This document shows positions 53,735 to 62,512 of a DNA stretch of 64,000 bases, one piece after another. Every line of letters starts with the position of its first letter. Positions within the stretch are counted from its first letter, which is position 1. Source of the DNA: an uncultured Pontibacter sp. (GTDB lineage Bacteria; Bacteroidota; Bacteroidia; Cytophagales; Hymenobacteraceae); contig NZ_CANLMZ010000008.1 in NCBI RefSeq assembly GCF_947492645.1, forward strand, positions 62,001 to 126,000, written 5' to 3'. A model generated the notes under the pieces. It searched no databases. It was not told the DNA's origin and saw nothing but the letters and a program-made list of their open reading frames with translations. A program made the translations under genes and the position numbers.

Positions 53735-55075
53735 TTAATACTTTTCGTGAACTTCGGTCATAATCTGCACCATTTCTTCGCGAATTTCTGCTGACGACTC
53801 CTTGAAATTATTATTCATAAAACTGAACAGCAGCAGCTTACCGCTTTTAGTTTTAATGTAACCACTCTGGTTGTGCACATGTGCCAGCGTACCTGATTTT
53901 CCGAATACAAAAGGAACATCAGCTTTGTAAATATTACGGAAAGTACCCGGCCTGCCTCCTACTGCCAGCATGGGCAACAGCTTTTCTGCAGGTCGCTCCT
54001 GCTGCAGCTTTTGCAACAAAGCTATAATGGTGCGAGGCGTAAACATGTTCATGCTGGACAAGCCCGAACCATCAACCCAAACCGGCTTATCCGGCAGGTC
54101 CTGAAGGTAGTTTTCCAGTACATACTTTATGCTTTTCTCTACTGATAAGGTGTCAGAGATTGTGCCCGTGCAAAGCACCATCAGCTGCTCTGCCAACAAG
54201 TTATCACTTACCTGCAACATACGTTTTAACACGCTGTCTGATGGTAGCCCGGGTAAAATAGTTGCCGTTTCAGGTATAGTCCGTTTCAGCAGTTTTACTT
54301 CGCGCTTTAAAGTATCAGCCAAAAGTTGCACCGTCATTTCCGGTGAGGTGATGAAGGGCACTTCCACAGAAAAACTGGTATTAGCTACCTTCGGGTAAAA
54401 CGTGATGTTGTTTGTGCGCCATCCTCTTACAAACGAGTCGCCTTGTGGCTGCAACTTGGCAGTATCTGCTTTTACAGACGCTTTAAAATGGGCTGGCGAT
54501 GTAGTATATGGGCTGTTCTCTTTACGGTAGAACTTTACAATGTTGCCGTGTATCGGGAAAACGTTTCGCTCTGGTTGGTAATAATAATTGTAATCGTCCC
54601 AGCTCCAGTTGGTGGCAAAGGGAGTGCTTGTGAAAGGGGCCTCTATGTAGTATAACTTCTCTTTCCGGTTCTTCAGAAAGTCAAAAGCAATAGAGTTTTT
54701 CAGGTCCATGTGCGTAAATGTAGGATCACCGGTACCCCAAAATAGCAACGAGTCTCCGCTGATCTTATACTTAAGTGCCGGAATGGTATCGCCCAGCATT
54801 TTAAGACTGGCATAAAAGGTAAACAGCTTTGTGTTAGAGGCCGGTACAAAGTATTTATCAGCGTTATGCTCTACCACCATCTGCCCTAGTTCCGGATCGT
54901 ACAGCGCAAAACCCACAAAACGGTTTACTTTTTTCTCAGACTCCTGTACGCGCTGCAGAATAGTGGCAGGTCCATACGTTTCAGCGGTAACTGCTGGTTG
55001 TTTCTGGGTAACACAAGATACCTGGATAAAAGCCAGTACTGCTAAAAGGTAAAAAGAGACGGAGCACTTTTGCAT
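53735..55075 (-). CDS. dacB: D-Ala-D-Ala carboxypeptidase / endopeptidase (PBP4, S13)
   Basis: The 446-residue protein has an N-terminal signal with a possible lipobox Cys21 (IQVSC). The S13 motifs are SNTK at S80-K83, SDN in QVSDNLLAEQ and KSG in FGKSGTL. It trims D-Ala or cuts crosslinks in murein in the periplasm. It lies 40 bp upstream of the epimerase on the same strand, forming a probable three-gene unit. Confidence 0.9.
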   Translation of the reverse strand: MQKCSVSFYLLAVLAFIQVSCVTQKQPAVTAETYGPATILQRVQESEKKVNRFVGFALYDPELGQMVVEHNADKYFVPASNTKLFTFYASLKMLGDTIPALKYKISGDSLLFWGTGDPTFTHMDLKNSIAFDFLKNRKEKLYYIEAPFTSTPFATNWSWDDYNYYYQPERNVFPIHGNIVKFYRKENSPYTTSPAHFKASVKADTAKLQPQGDSFVRGWRTNNITFYPKVANTSFSVEVPFITSPEMTVQLLADTLKREVKLLKRTIPETATILPGLPSDSVLKRMLQVSDNLLAEQLMVLCTGTISDTLSVEKSIKYVLENYLQDLPDKPVWVDGSGLSSMNMFTPRTIIALLQKLQQERPAEKLLPMLAVGGRPGTFRNIYKADVPFVFGKSGTLAHVHNQSGYIKTKSGKLLLFSFMNNNFKESSAEIREEMVQIMTEVHEKY

Positions 55076-55324
55076 GTTTTTGCCGGTTATTGGTCAGAAA
55101 CTTTAAATAAATGAATTTTGCTATATCCTCAAAGCTTTTATGCTTCTAATTTTATACTTTGATACTTACCAGCTTAGCCTGAAGCACCTTGCCTTACGAA
55201 TGGGTGAACAGCAAAACCTGAAATCAGAGAAAACCCGCAACCATTATTTGCACTTACACCCCAAAGTATCGCCTTAAAAAAGGTTAGTTATATACGTTTT
55301 TGTAACATACAGTTTTGCAGATGA

Positions 55325-55367
55325 TGACATAAGTCATCATTATTTGTAATTTTAAGGCAGATATTTA
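55325..55367 (+). promoter_or_regulatory. MBL/rhodanese promoter: CRP/FNR-like box plus -7-like element
   Basis: TGACATAAGTCA lies at 55325-55336 within a longer palindrome (GATGAC...GTCATC). Exactly 23 bp downstream is GATATTTA (55360-55367), a weak -7-like box. The start codon is 23 bp further. The rest of 55076-55390 holds no gene. Confidence 0.6.
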
Positions 55368-55390
55368 CACCGACATACCTATATACTGAT

Positions 55391-56803
55391 ATGAGAGTAG
55401 AACAGATTTATACTGGCTGCCTTGCTCAAGGTGCCTACTACATCGAAAGTGATGGCGAGGCTGCCATAATTGATCCGCTTCGCGAGGTAAAGCCATACCT
55501 GGCTAAAGCAGCAGATAGTGGAGCCCGGATTAAATATGTACTCGAGACGCATTTTCATGCTGATTTTGTTTCAGGACACCTGGATTTAGCAACAGCTACA
55601 GGCGCACCAATTGTTTTCGGACCCAATGCTGCTCCCACATTTAAAGCGCATATTGCCACCGACGGAGAAGAGCTGCAGGTAGGTAAACTCACGCTAAAAG
55701 TGCTGCACACGCCGGGCCATACCATGGAGTCCACTACTTACCTTTTAAAGGATGAAAACGGCGAAGATTTTGCGATTTTCACAGGCGATACTTTGTTTAT
55801 AGGCGATGTGGGCCGCCCTGACCTGGCCGCAAAATCTGACCTGACGCAGGAACAATTGGCTGGCCATCTATACGACTCACTACGCAACAAAATAATGCCG
55901 CTGGCTGATGAGGTACTGGTGTACCCGGCACACGGTGCAGGATCTGCCTGTGGCAAAAACATGAGCAAAGAAACATACGACACGCTGGGTAACCAGAAAA
56001 AAACAAACTATGCCCTGCGTGTTGATATGACGAAAGAGGAATTCGTATGTGAGGTAACAGATGGTTTAATGCCTCCGCCAAATTACTTCCCGTTTAATGT
56101 GCAACTAAACAAAGAGGGCTATAACAGCATCAGCAATATTCTGGAAAGGGGCCTTAACGCTTTGTCTCCGGACGCTTTTGAGGCTGCCGCCACCGAAACA
56201 GGCGCACTTATACTGGATACGCGTAAACCACAAGCTTTTGCACAAGGATTTATCCCAAACGCACTATTTATTGGCATCGATGGCGGCTTTGCCCCGTGGG
56301 TTGGCGCACTTATACTTGACCTGAAACAGCCTATACTCTTTATAGCTGATGCAGGCCGCGAAGAGGAAGTAGTGACAAGGTTGGCCAGAGTGGGATATGA
56401 CAACACGATTGGCTACCTAGAAGGCGGTTTTGCTGCCTGGGAAAAAGCCGGTAAACCAGTTGATACGATTAAATCGATACTTGCCGAAGAGTTTACAGCA
56501 CAATATACCCATGACCCAAGTATAAAAGTGGTTGATGTACGCAAGCCGGGAGAGTACCAGGCCGAGCATATTGAAACGGCCTGCAGCAGCCCGCTTGATT
56601 TTATTTATGATAATTTCTCAAGCCTGCCAACCGATGAAACACTTTACATCCATTGTGCAGGTGGTTACCGGTCTATGATCGCGGCATCTATACTTAAAGC
56701 ACGTGGTTTTGAGAAGTTGGTAGATGTGCAGGGCGGTTATGGAGCCATCTCTAAAACTAATATCCCTAGAACTAATGCTGTTTGCCCCTCTACAATTAAA
56801 TAG
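55391..56803 (+). CDS. Metallo-beta-lactamase / double rhodanese protein (persulfide dioxygenase-like)
   Basis: The 470-residue cytosolic protein has an N-terminal MBL domain with ETHFHADFVSGH near residues 52-63 and a later GDTLFIGDVGRPDL. Two rhodanese domains follow. The first (about 260-350) has ADAGREEE at the active-site loop and lacks the Cys, so it is likely non-catalytic. The second (about 370-460) has IHCAGGYRS with the active Cys. Similar proteins oxidise glutathione- or other persulfides and transfer sulfane sulfur. The oxygen-type promoter links it to low-oxygen or sulfide conditions (inference). Confidence 0.9.
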   Translation: MRVEQIYTGCLAQGAYYIESDGEAAIIDPLREVKPYLAKAADSGARIKYVLETHFHADFVSGHLDLATATGAPIVFGPNAAPTFKAHIATDGEELQVGKLTLKVLHTPGHTMESTTYLLKDENGEDFAIFTGDTLFIGDVGRPDLAAKSDLTQEQLAGHLYDSLRNKIMPLADEVLVYPAHGAGSACGKNMSKETYDTLGNQKKTNYALRVDMTKEEFVCEVTDGLMPPPNYFPFNVQLNKEGYNSISNILERGLNALSPDAFEAAATETGALILDTRKPQAFAQGFIPNALFIGIDGGFAPWVGALILDLKQPILFIADAGREEEVVTRLARVGYDNTIGYLEGGFAAWEKAGKPVDTIKSILAEEFTAQYTHDPSIKVVDVRKPGEYQAEHIETACSSPLDFIYDNFSSLPTDETLYIHCAGGYRSMIAASILKARGFEKLVDVQGGYGAISKTNIPRTNAVCPSTIK

Positions 56804-56820
56804 TCATACTTAGAATACAG

Positions 56821-56858
56821 AAGGCCTGCTGAACACAAACGTTTAGCAGGCCTTTTTC
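56821..56858 (+). terminator. Terminator of the MBL/rhodanese gene
   Basis: AAGGCCTGCT pairs with AGCAGGCCTT, followed by TTTCTT, 17 bp after the stop. Confidence 0.85.
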
Positions 56859-57300
56859 TTTTCCTGTACATGGCACCACCTGCTGCAGGATAATTTTTTT
56901 TCTGTTAGAAAGTTAATTTTAAAGTACGTTTTCGACTTTCACTTGTAAAAATTTGTCCCCATACTCGATTCATACCTTTTATTTCCAGTTGATTGTTTTT
57001 GTATCCAAAAGCTCATTTTTAATCTGAATGCCACATAAAATGATTTGACTGAATTAGGCAAGAAGGTAAACCGCACAAAAAATAATACAGCCAGAAAGTA
57101 TACTTGGAAACTGGCATTTACAGCTTATAAATAGGGTTTTGGTTTATAGAATTAAAAAATTTTACTTAATCAACATGGCGTATAAATATTATACTTATAT
57201 TTATAAATACAACTCATAAACATCTGTACATCAGGTGTTAAATTTTACAGTATAATCTTAGAACCAACAAGCATGACAGCAATGTAAGACCACGGCAGCT
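56859..57300. other. AT-rich intergenic region before the STAS gene
   Basis: No gene or repeat is recognised. Many AT-only blocks (e.g. near 57150-57230) with TATAAATATTATAC-like strings suggest a promoter region. Confidence 0.4.
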
Positions 57301-57672
57301 ATGGAGAGGTTTAAAGCGACAATAGATCAATTGGGGAACATAGTGGCTGTAAGGCTGGTTGGGGAACTGGATGCAAATACAGCCGTGGCAGCTGATGATG
57401 CCCTTCAGGAAGCTATAGCTAGCACCCCAGGCAATGCCATCGTGGTGGATTGCTCAGAGCTACAATATATTTCTTCCGCCGGTTTGGGAGTTATACTTTC
57501 ATCGCTTCATGCCTGCAACCAAAACAAGATTAAAATAGCTTTCTGCGGGCTTCAGCCTAAAATAAAAAATGTGTTTACCATACTTGGTATCGAGAAGATT
57601 ATACTTATAACCCAGTCGGAGGAAGAGGCGCTGAAACTTTTGAACAATGGCCAGGACACTTCTGAAATTTGA
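57301..57672 (+). CDS. STAS domain protein (anti-sigma factor antagonist type)
   Basis: The 123-residue single-domain protein has RLVGELDANTA near residue 18 and the conserved DCSELQYISSAGLGVIL near 57-73. The SS-AG site is where SpoIIAA-type antagonists are phosphorylated. A kinase or anti-sigma partner is not in the window. It may take part in a partner-switching stress response. Confidence 0.88.
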   Translation: MERFKATIDQLGNIVAVRLVGELDANTAVAADDALQEAIASTPGNAIVVDCSELQYISSAGLGVILSSLHACNQNKIKIAFCGLQPKIKNVFTILGIEKIILITQSEEEALKLLNNGQDTSEI

Positions 57673-57726
57673 TTGACCAACCCTCGCTCCGATTTACGAA
57701 GGGTCGATCAACCTGTGGGACTTAAT

Positions 57727-58314
57727 CTATCTCCATTTCTGCGGTCTTCTGCGTTCAAAGTAAGGTGCGTCTGTATTTGGGTAATCAAAGCCTCTTTCCG
57801 GATGCGGCCCGTTTCCACCTCCTCCGTATCCCGAAGAAGATACATAGTTAGCTGCATTACCTCCGTATCCACTCATCGCACCGTATCGGTCTGCTCCCCC
57901 AAAACCACCATGCGAGCTGTAGTTAGCCCCTCCGAAAGCAGAGCCGCTGTAGCCGCTCATGCGCCCCGAGCCGTACCCTTGCTTCCGCTGATCTCTTGGC
58001 TCCCGCTCCATGTCGTGTAACGGGCTGTGGCCGTGAGATGCGCTATTAAATTGTGGTATTTCATACTCTTGCCTCATATTACGCATGCTTTGCTGGCCGC
58101 TACCTTCGTTGTTGTGGTAGTTTCGCTCCATTTCATAGTCCTGGTTGCGATAACGGTGGGGCGGCTCGTAGGCCCAGCGGTTAGGTTCTTCCTGGTAGCG
58201 GCTTTCAAAATCATTGCTGTAGTCTATGCCATTTCTCTCCTGCCTATAGCCTCTCCTACCTTCGTCAAAAAACCTTCTGTTGTTTTCATGGTAGCCTTTG
58301 TAATTTCTTTCCAA
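57727..58314 (-). CDS. Low-complexity Arg/Tyr/Asn/Gly-rich hypothetical protein (195 aa)
   Basis: No family is recognised. Residues 1-75 are rich in charged residues, Tyr and Asn (RRGYRQERNG, RYRNQDYEMERNYHNN). Residues about 115-175 are Gly/Ser/Tyr-rich (GYGSGRMSGYSGSAFGG, SSGYGGGGNG). There is no signal peptide or helix pattern, so it is probably disordered and cytosolic. It is convergent with the STAS gene, 54 bp apart. Confidence 0.65.
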   Translation of the reverse strand: MERNYKGYHENNRRFFDEGRRGYRQERNGIDYSNDFESRYQEEPNRWAYEPPHRYRNQDYEMERNYHNNEGSGQQSMRNMRQEYEIPQFNSASHGHSPLHDMEREPRDQRKQGYGSGRMSGYSGSAFGGANYSSHGGFGGADRYGAMSGYGGNAANYVSSSGYGGGGNGPHPERGFDYPNTDAPYFERRRPQKWR

Positions 58315-58389
58315 AGCTATTCTGTCGCTTTAGTTCTGGGTATTTTAACGAAGCAGGCTTCTATCTGTTTAAGTTTAATGAGAATGGCA

Positions 58390-58431
58390 CTAAAACAGAA
58401 AAGCCCGGCAAACCGGGCTTTTCTGTTTTAG
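58390..58431. terminator. Terminator with 19-bp perfect stem
   Basis: The arms 58390-58408 and 58413-58431 are perfectly complementary around a CAAA loop, with an AAGCCCGG core and A/T-rich ends. It lies between the two low-complexity genes, after the 58468-58866 gene on the minus strand. Confidence 0.88.
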
Positions 58432-58467
58432 TGAACAATAGTCTATTTAGCTTTCAGGTAATTAACA

Positions 58468-58866
58468 CTAATCACGCGGGCCATAGCCAGTTGTTCTGTA
58501 ACCATAGGTGTTTCGTCTGGTTACGTTGTAGCCAGAGTCAAAAATTTCTTCGTTAGCCTGCCTCTGATTTGCAGCTAGATTATTTGTTGCAGGCTGCTTT
58601 AACCCTTGCTGCCCAGCTTCTCCGGTATTTACTTTGTAGCCTCGGCCTTCGTTGGGCTCAAACCTGTGCGTGCTTCCTGAGGAGTAAAAAGTTTGTTTGC
58701 TTCTGTCCTGCGAATGAGGGGTTCTGCCTTTTACGGCTTTTGCCCATACACTTTTGTAAGGATTGTACAGCTCCTTGTACTCGTTCGTTTGTCCGCTATA
58801 GCCTGAATCATAATCCAATTCATATGGATCGAAGGGAATTCGGTTATTCTGAAAATCTCTAGACAT
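58468..58866 (-). CDS. Low-complexity Tyr/Asn/Gly/Arg-rich hypothetical protein (132 aa)
   Basis: The protein shows FDPYELDYDSGYSGQTNEY at the start and RRNTYGYRTTGYGPRD at the end; no domain is recognised. Composition resembles the 195-residue neighbour, which suggests a related role. It is probably disordered and cytosolic. The stem-loop at 58390 separates the two transcripts. Confidence 0.65.
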   Translation of the reverse strand: MSRDFQNNRIPFDPYELDYDSGYSGQTNEYKELYNPYKSVWAKAVKGRTPHSQDRSKQTFYSSGSTHRFEPNEGRGYKVNTGEAGQQGLKQPATNNLAANQRQANEEIFDSGYNVTRRNTYGYRTTGYGPRD

Positions 58867-59509
58867 TATTATACACTATTAATTTAACAATTACTTGCAC
58901 TATAAACGTAATATGAGTGTAGTAGTTCATTCCATACGCCTGTTAAATCAAAGTTTATCAAAAATTTTGCGCCCGCATTTGCACCATATAACTACATGAT
59001 TTACAGAGTTATACTATATAAAACGTTTAATCCTGAAATTGGGCTATGCAATTGTGCACAAAGTCATTTATTTTATTGCACAAAATTGATGGATCAATTT
59101 AACCGGTTATAGAAGCCGTACCTCAGCTAAGCGTACAAGCTTTAAAAAAATTATTTTCAAGTGTTAGAGTTGAGAGGAATAGAAATGGAAAACTACCCTC
59201 AGCACCCATAAAAGATAGTATCCCGATTTCTGTGCAAGAGGCAGGTTTGAATATCCCTAAAAAGAAAAAATAGCTTAACCAACCAAAGCTAAATACCTGC
59301 ATGCTGCTAGTAATAGATCATACGCTTGCATCTGTTTAAAGTGTAGCTAAAGCCTTGTAAATAAGCCTTAATGCAAACAATTAAGCTATTACCGCAAAGC
59401 TTTTAAGTATAAACACGGATTACATCATTTTTTAAGCTAATAAACATTAACATATATAAATATTGGTATAATACTTGCTAAGTATCTGAAATAAAATCTT
59501 TAATTTTAA
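58867..59509. other. AT-rich intergenic region
   Basis: About 640 bp with no intact gene. A plus-strand open stretch near 59102-59272 reads like a protein tail ending in IPKKKK but has no usable start. The end near 59450-59505 is a likely promoter for the barrel genes. Confidence 0.45.
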
Positions 59510-60154
59510 ATGAAAACAAGCATGAAAAAACTTCTATTATCAGGTTTGCTGGCAATAATTAGCGCCGGTGCAATAGCACAAACAACTCAAGGTTCCATAT
59601 CAATTGGTGGATCAGTAGGATTGAACACATACTCTACTGATGACAACAACTTTAGTAACAAGAGCTTAAATATTAATATCTATCCCAGTATTAGCTATTT
59701 TGTTAAAGATAGATTATCAGTAGGTCTTAATGCAGGATTAGGAATTAACCATGGGGAGTATAGCAATAAGGATAATGATATTAAATCAAATGCTGTCTCA
59801 AATTCCTATAGTATTGGAGTTAACATCACAAAATATCTTAATTTAACTGAAAGACTTTACTTTACCGCTTCCGGTGACGCTGGATACTTACATACGCGCC
59901 ATAAAAATCCAGACTTAGATGATAAACTAACAGGGAAAAGCTCCGGCCTTTATATTTCAGTTACTCCGGGTCTAACCTATTTTGCGACATCTAAGATAGG
60001 TTTAACAGCTAGCATCGGTGATATTAGCTATCAGAATAGTAATCATACAGCTATTTCATCCCCAAAAGATTACAAGAGTACTTCTAACCAATTTGCCATT
60101 AACCTGTCTCCTGGCACAATTACTATAGGCATAATGTACTTTCTTAACCGTTAA
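59510..60154 (+). CDS. Outer-membrane beta-barrel protein (first of tandem pair)
   Basis: The 214-residue protein has a signal peptide (KKLLLSGLLAIISAGAIA, cut before QTTQG). Alternating hydrophobic strands follow, with SISYF-like, YSIGVNITKYLNLTERLYF and a final strand ending in MYFLNR, whose aromatic end suits BamA recognition. Small OMP beta-barrels of this kind have unknown ligands. The gene is AT-richer than most of the window. Confidence 0.82.
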   Translation: MKTSMKKLLLSGLLAIISAGAIAQTTQGSISIGGSVGLNTYSTDDNNFSNKSLNINIYPSISYFVKDRLSVGLNAGLGINHGEYSNKDNDIKSNAVSNSYSIGVNITKYLNLTERLYFTASGDAGYLHTRHKNPDLDDKLTGKSSGLYISVTPGLTYFATSKIGLTASIGDISYQNSNHTAISSPKDYKSTSNQFAINLSPGTITIGIMYFLNR

Positions 60155-60165
60155 TTAATATAGAA

Positions 60166-60849
60166 ATGAAAAAATTAACTTTAACGGTACTTGCTATAAT
60201 ATTAGCACAGATTTGCAATGCTCAACTCCAAAGCGGCACCTGGTCTTTAACAGGCGCAGCTTCATACAGTAATAGCAATAGCAAATCTAAAGACTTTCCT
60301 ACAAAGAATAGAAATACGAGCTTTTCATTCAAACCTTCTATTGGATATTTTATTAAAGATAATTTTGAAGTAGGTATAATTGGAGGGTATTCAGAATCGA
60401 ATAACAAAAGAATAAATTATTTTCTGAATGGCCCCATTACCGTATTTCAATCTAGCAGTAAGATTAAAGATGGTGGATTATACACACGATATTATAAATT
60501 CTTAACTGATAACTTTGCTTTATATGGACAATTAGATACTAAAATACATTCTACTACGGAAACCTCATTAAACACTTCTACACATACTAAAAGTAGTTAT
60601 AAGACTAAAGAGTCATATGAATATTATTTTGCTTCTCTACAGCCTGGACTGATGTTAATGCTATCAAGAAAACTAAGCCTCAATGTTACTTATGGCGTAT
60701 TAGGATATACTCATTCCAAGAGAAGTATAAATTATGAAGTTAGTGAACCATACTTTGAGTCTGAGACTGAAGACAATAGTACCACAAGCAATTTCGGGTT
60801 GAATTTAACAAGTAGCTCATCTTCTATTGGTTTAAGCTTTTATTTCTGA
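60166..60849 (+). CDS. Outer-membrane beta-barrel protein (second of tandem pair)
   Basis: The 227-residue protein has a signal peptide (KKLTLTVLAIILAQICNA) and a barrel pattern like its neighbour: GTWSLTGAASYS, SFSFKPSIGYFIKDNFEVG, and a final SSSIGLSFYF ending in Phe. It starts 11 bp after the first barrel gene, so the two are co-transcribed diverged paralogues. Low GC content is again evident. Confidence 0.82.
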   Translation: MKKLTLTVLAIILAQICNAQLQSGTWSLTGAASYSNSNSKSKDFPTKNRNTSFSFKPSIGYFIKDNFEVGIIGGYSESNNKRINYFLNGPITVFQSSSKIKDGGLYTRYYKFLTDNFALYGQLDTKIHSTTETSLNTSTHTKSSYKTKESYEYYFASLQPGLMLMLSRKLSLNVTYGVLGYTHSKRSINYEVSEPYFESETEDNSTTSNFGLNLTSSSSSIGLSFYF

Positions 60850-60869
60850 TTAAAATCAAAGTGACAAAA

Positions 60870-60906
60870 AAAAAGCCTGTGCAGTTTATACTTGCACAGG
60901 CTTTTT
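60870..60906. terminator. Terminator between barrel genes and the CCG-domain gene
   Basis: AAAAAGCCTGTGCA pairs perfectly with TGCACAGGCTTTTT around a 9-nt loop. It can serve both converging units. Confidence 0.88.
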
Positions 60907-60923
60907 ATTGATGCAGTCTATAC

Positions 60924-61664
60924 TTACCAGCCACTTGCCAGCACATCGGCAATGTGCATGGTTTTGATCGGCTTGTTTTGTTTTTGAATGTAAGCCTCCA
61001 GATGCATCAGGCAGCTGCTGTCTGTAGAGATTATATAATCGGCACCAGTAGCAATGGCATTGTCTACTTTCTGCTCGGCCATTGCAGACGAAATTGCCTC
61101 GAATTTAACTGCAAATGTACCGCCAAAACCGCAGCAAGTTTCGTTGTCCTCCATCTCAACCAGCTCCAGCCCCCGCACATTGCTCAGCAGCGCACGAGGC
61201 CCTGCCTTAATACCGCACTCACGCAAAGCGCTGCACGAGTCGTGGTACGTAAACCGGCCTTGCAAAGCGGCACCATCTATACTTGTAACCCCCAGCACAT
61301 CTGTCAAAAACTCTGTTAGCTCATACACCTTTTTCTGCATGGAGCGGTACTTTACCAAATTAGACGATTTTACGAAAATATCCTGGTAAGCATTGCGCAC
61401 CATACCCACGCAAGAAGCAGAAGGCGCTACAATATAATGTGACGTCTCGTTCGAGAAATCATTCAGGAATTTAGTTGCCACTTCGCGCGCCTCATCAAAA
61501 AAACCGGCGTTAAAGGCTGGCTGTCCGCAGCAGGTTTGGTTTGGATTATAGTTTACCTCGCATCCTACCTTTTCGAGCACTTTTACCATGTTCATAGCTG
61601 TTTCCGGAAAAAGCTGATCTACGAAGCAAGGTATAAAAATATCTACGATTATTCTTTTTGCCAT
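60924..61664 (-). CDS. (Fe-S)-binding CCG-domain protein, LutA/YkgE type
   Basis: The 246-residue protein has two cysteine-rich CCG domains: NQTCCGQPAFNAGF near residues 42-55 with a VAPSASCVGM, and NETCCGFGGTFAVK near 180-193 with STDSSCLMHLE. This matches LutA and GlcF-like subunits that bind Fe-S clusters in lactate or glycolate oxidation. No LutB/LutC follows here. It starts 2 bp after the HMG-CoA lyase stop, so the two are co-transcribed. Confidence 0.9.
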   Translation of the reverse strand: MAKRIIVDIFIPCFVDQLFPETAMNMVKVLEKVGCEVNYNPNQTCCGQPAFNAGFFDEAREVATKFLNDFSNETSHYIVAPSASCVGMVRNAYQDIFVKSSNLVKYRSMQKKVYELTEFLTDVLGVTSIDGAALQGRFTYHDSCSALRECGIKAGPRALLSNVRGLELVEMEDNETCCGFGGTFAVKFEAISSAMAEQKVDNAIATGADYIISTDSSCLMHLEAYIQKQNKPIKTMHIADVLASGW

Positions 61665-61666
61665 AA

Positions 61667-62512
61667 TTAAGAGAACACAGCACCCGACTCTGCCAGCGCG
61701 GCATGGAATGCTGCTTTATTGAGATTCAAATTTAAACCAATCTTTTCGAAGTATGCGACTAAATTTTCGGTGGCCATGTTGCCTACCAGTTCGTCTTTAG
61801 CCATTGGGCAGCCGCCATACCCACGTAAGGCTCCGTCAAACCTTCTGCAGCCGGCACTATAGGCAGCCTCTACTTTTTCTTGCCAGGTGGTTGGAGTGGT
61901 GTGCAGGTGCGCCCCAAATTCAATGCTCTTGAAGGCAGGGATCAGGCTTTCAAATAAATAGCTTATGTTTTCAGGGTTAGACACGCCAATGGTATCGGAA
62001 AGCGATATGATTTTTACCTCCAGCTTGTGCAGCTCCTCTACAAACTGAATTACAGTTTCGGCGTTCCAGGGGTCGTTGTAAGGGTTGCCAAAGCCCATAG
62101 AAATGTAGGTTACCAATGTTTTGCCGTGCTTGTGGCAGATATCCTGTATCTGGGCCAGCTGCTCCATTGCCTCGGCTATACTTTTATTTGTATTGCGCTG
62201 CTGAAATGTTTCTGACACCGAAAGTGGAAAACCAAGGTAACTTATCTGCTTATGCTGTGCCGCATCTTCGGCACCCCGCACGTTAGCGATAATGGCAAGC
62301 AATTTAGTGGCTGTGGTGTTTAGCTCCAGGTTGGCCAGTACCTCGGCCGTGTCACTCATTTGCGGAATAGCCTTAGGCGATACAAAGCTCCCAAAGTCCA
62401 GGGTGTCGAATCCAACTTGCAGCAGGGTGTTCAGGTAGGCTATCTTCTGCTCTGTGGGTATAAACGCCTTAATGCCTTGCATGGCATCGCGTGGGCACTC
62501 AATTATTTTCAT
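61667..62512 (-). CDS. Hydroxymethylglutaryl-CoA lyase-like protein
   Basis: This TIM-barrel protein of about 281 residues of the HMGL-like family starts MKIIECPRDAMQG, a variant of the usual PRDGLQ. It has SLSDTIGVSNP, AHLHTT and RGYGGCPMAKDE near residue 240. HMG-CoA lyase cleaves HMG-CoA to acetyl-CoA and acetoacetate in leucine breakdown. The frame extends to 62542, but the ATG at 62512 fits the family start. It shares an operon with the CCG protein. Confidence 0.87.
   Translation of the reverse strand: MKIIECPRDAMQGIKAFIPTEQKIAYLNTLLQVGFDTLDFGSFVSPKAIPQMSDTAEVLANLELNTTATKLLAIIANVRGAEDAAQHKQISYLGFPLSVSETFQQRNTNKSIAEAMEQLAQIQDICHKHGKTLVTYISMGFGNPYNDPWNAETVIQFVEELHKLEVKIISLSDTIGVSNPENISYLFESLIPAFKSIEFGAHLHTTPTTWQEKVEAAYSAGCRRFDGALRGYGGCPMAKDELVGNMATENLVAYFEKIGLNLNLNKAAFHAALAESGAVFS

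Noticed and set aside
59102..59272. Start-less plus-strand open stretch ending in IPKKKK
   Set aside because: No start codon in a sensible place and a TAA directly before it. It could be a decayed gene end, but support is too thin.
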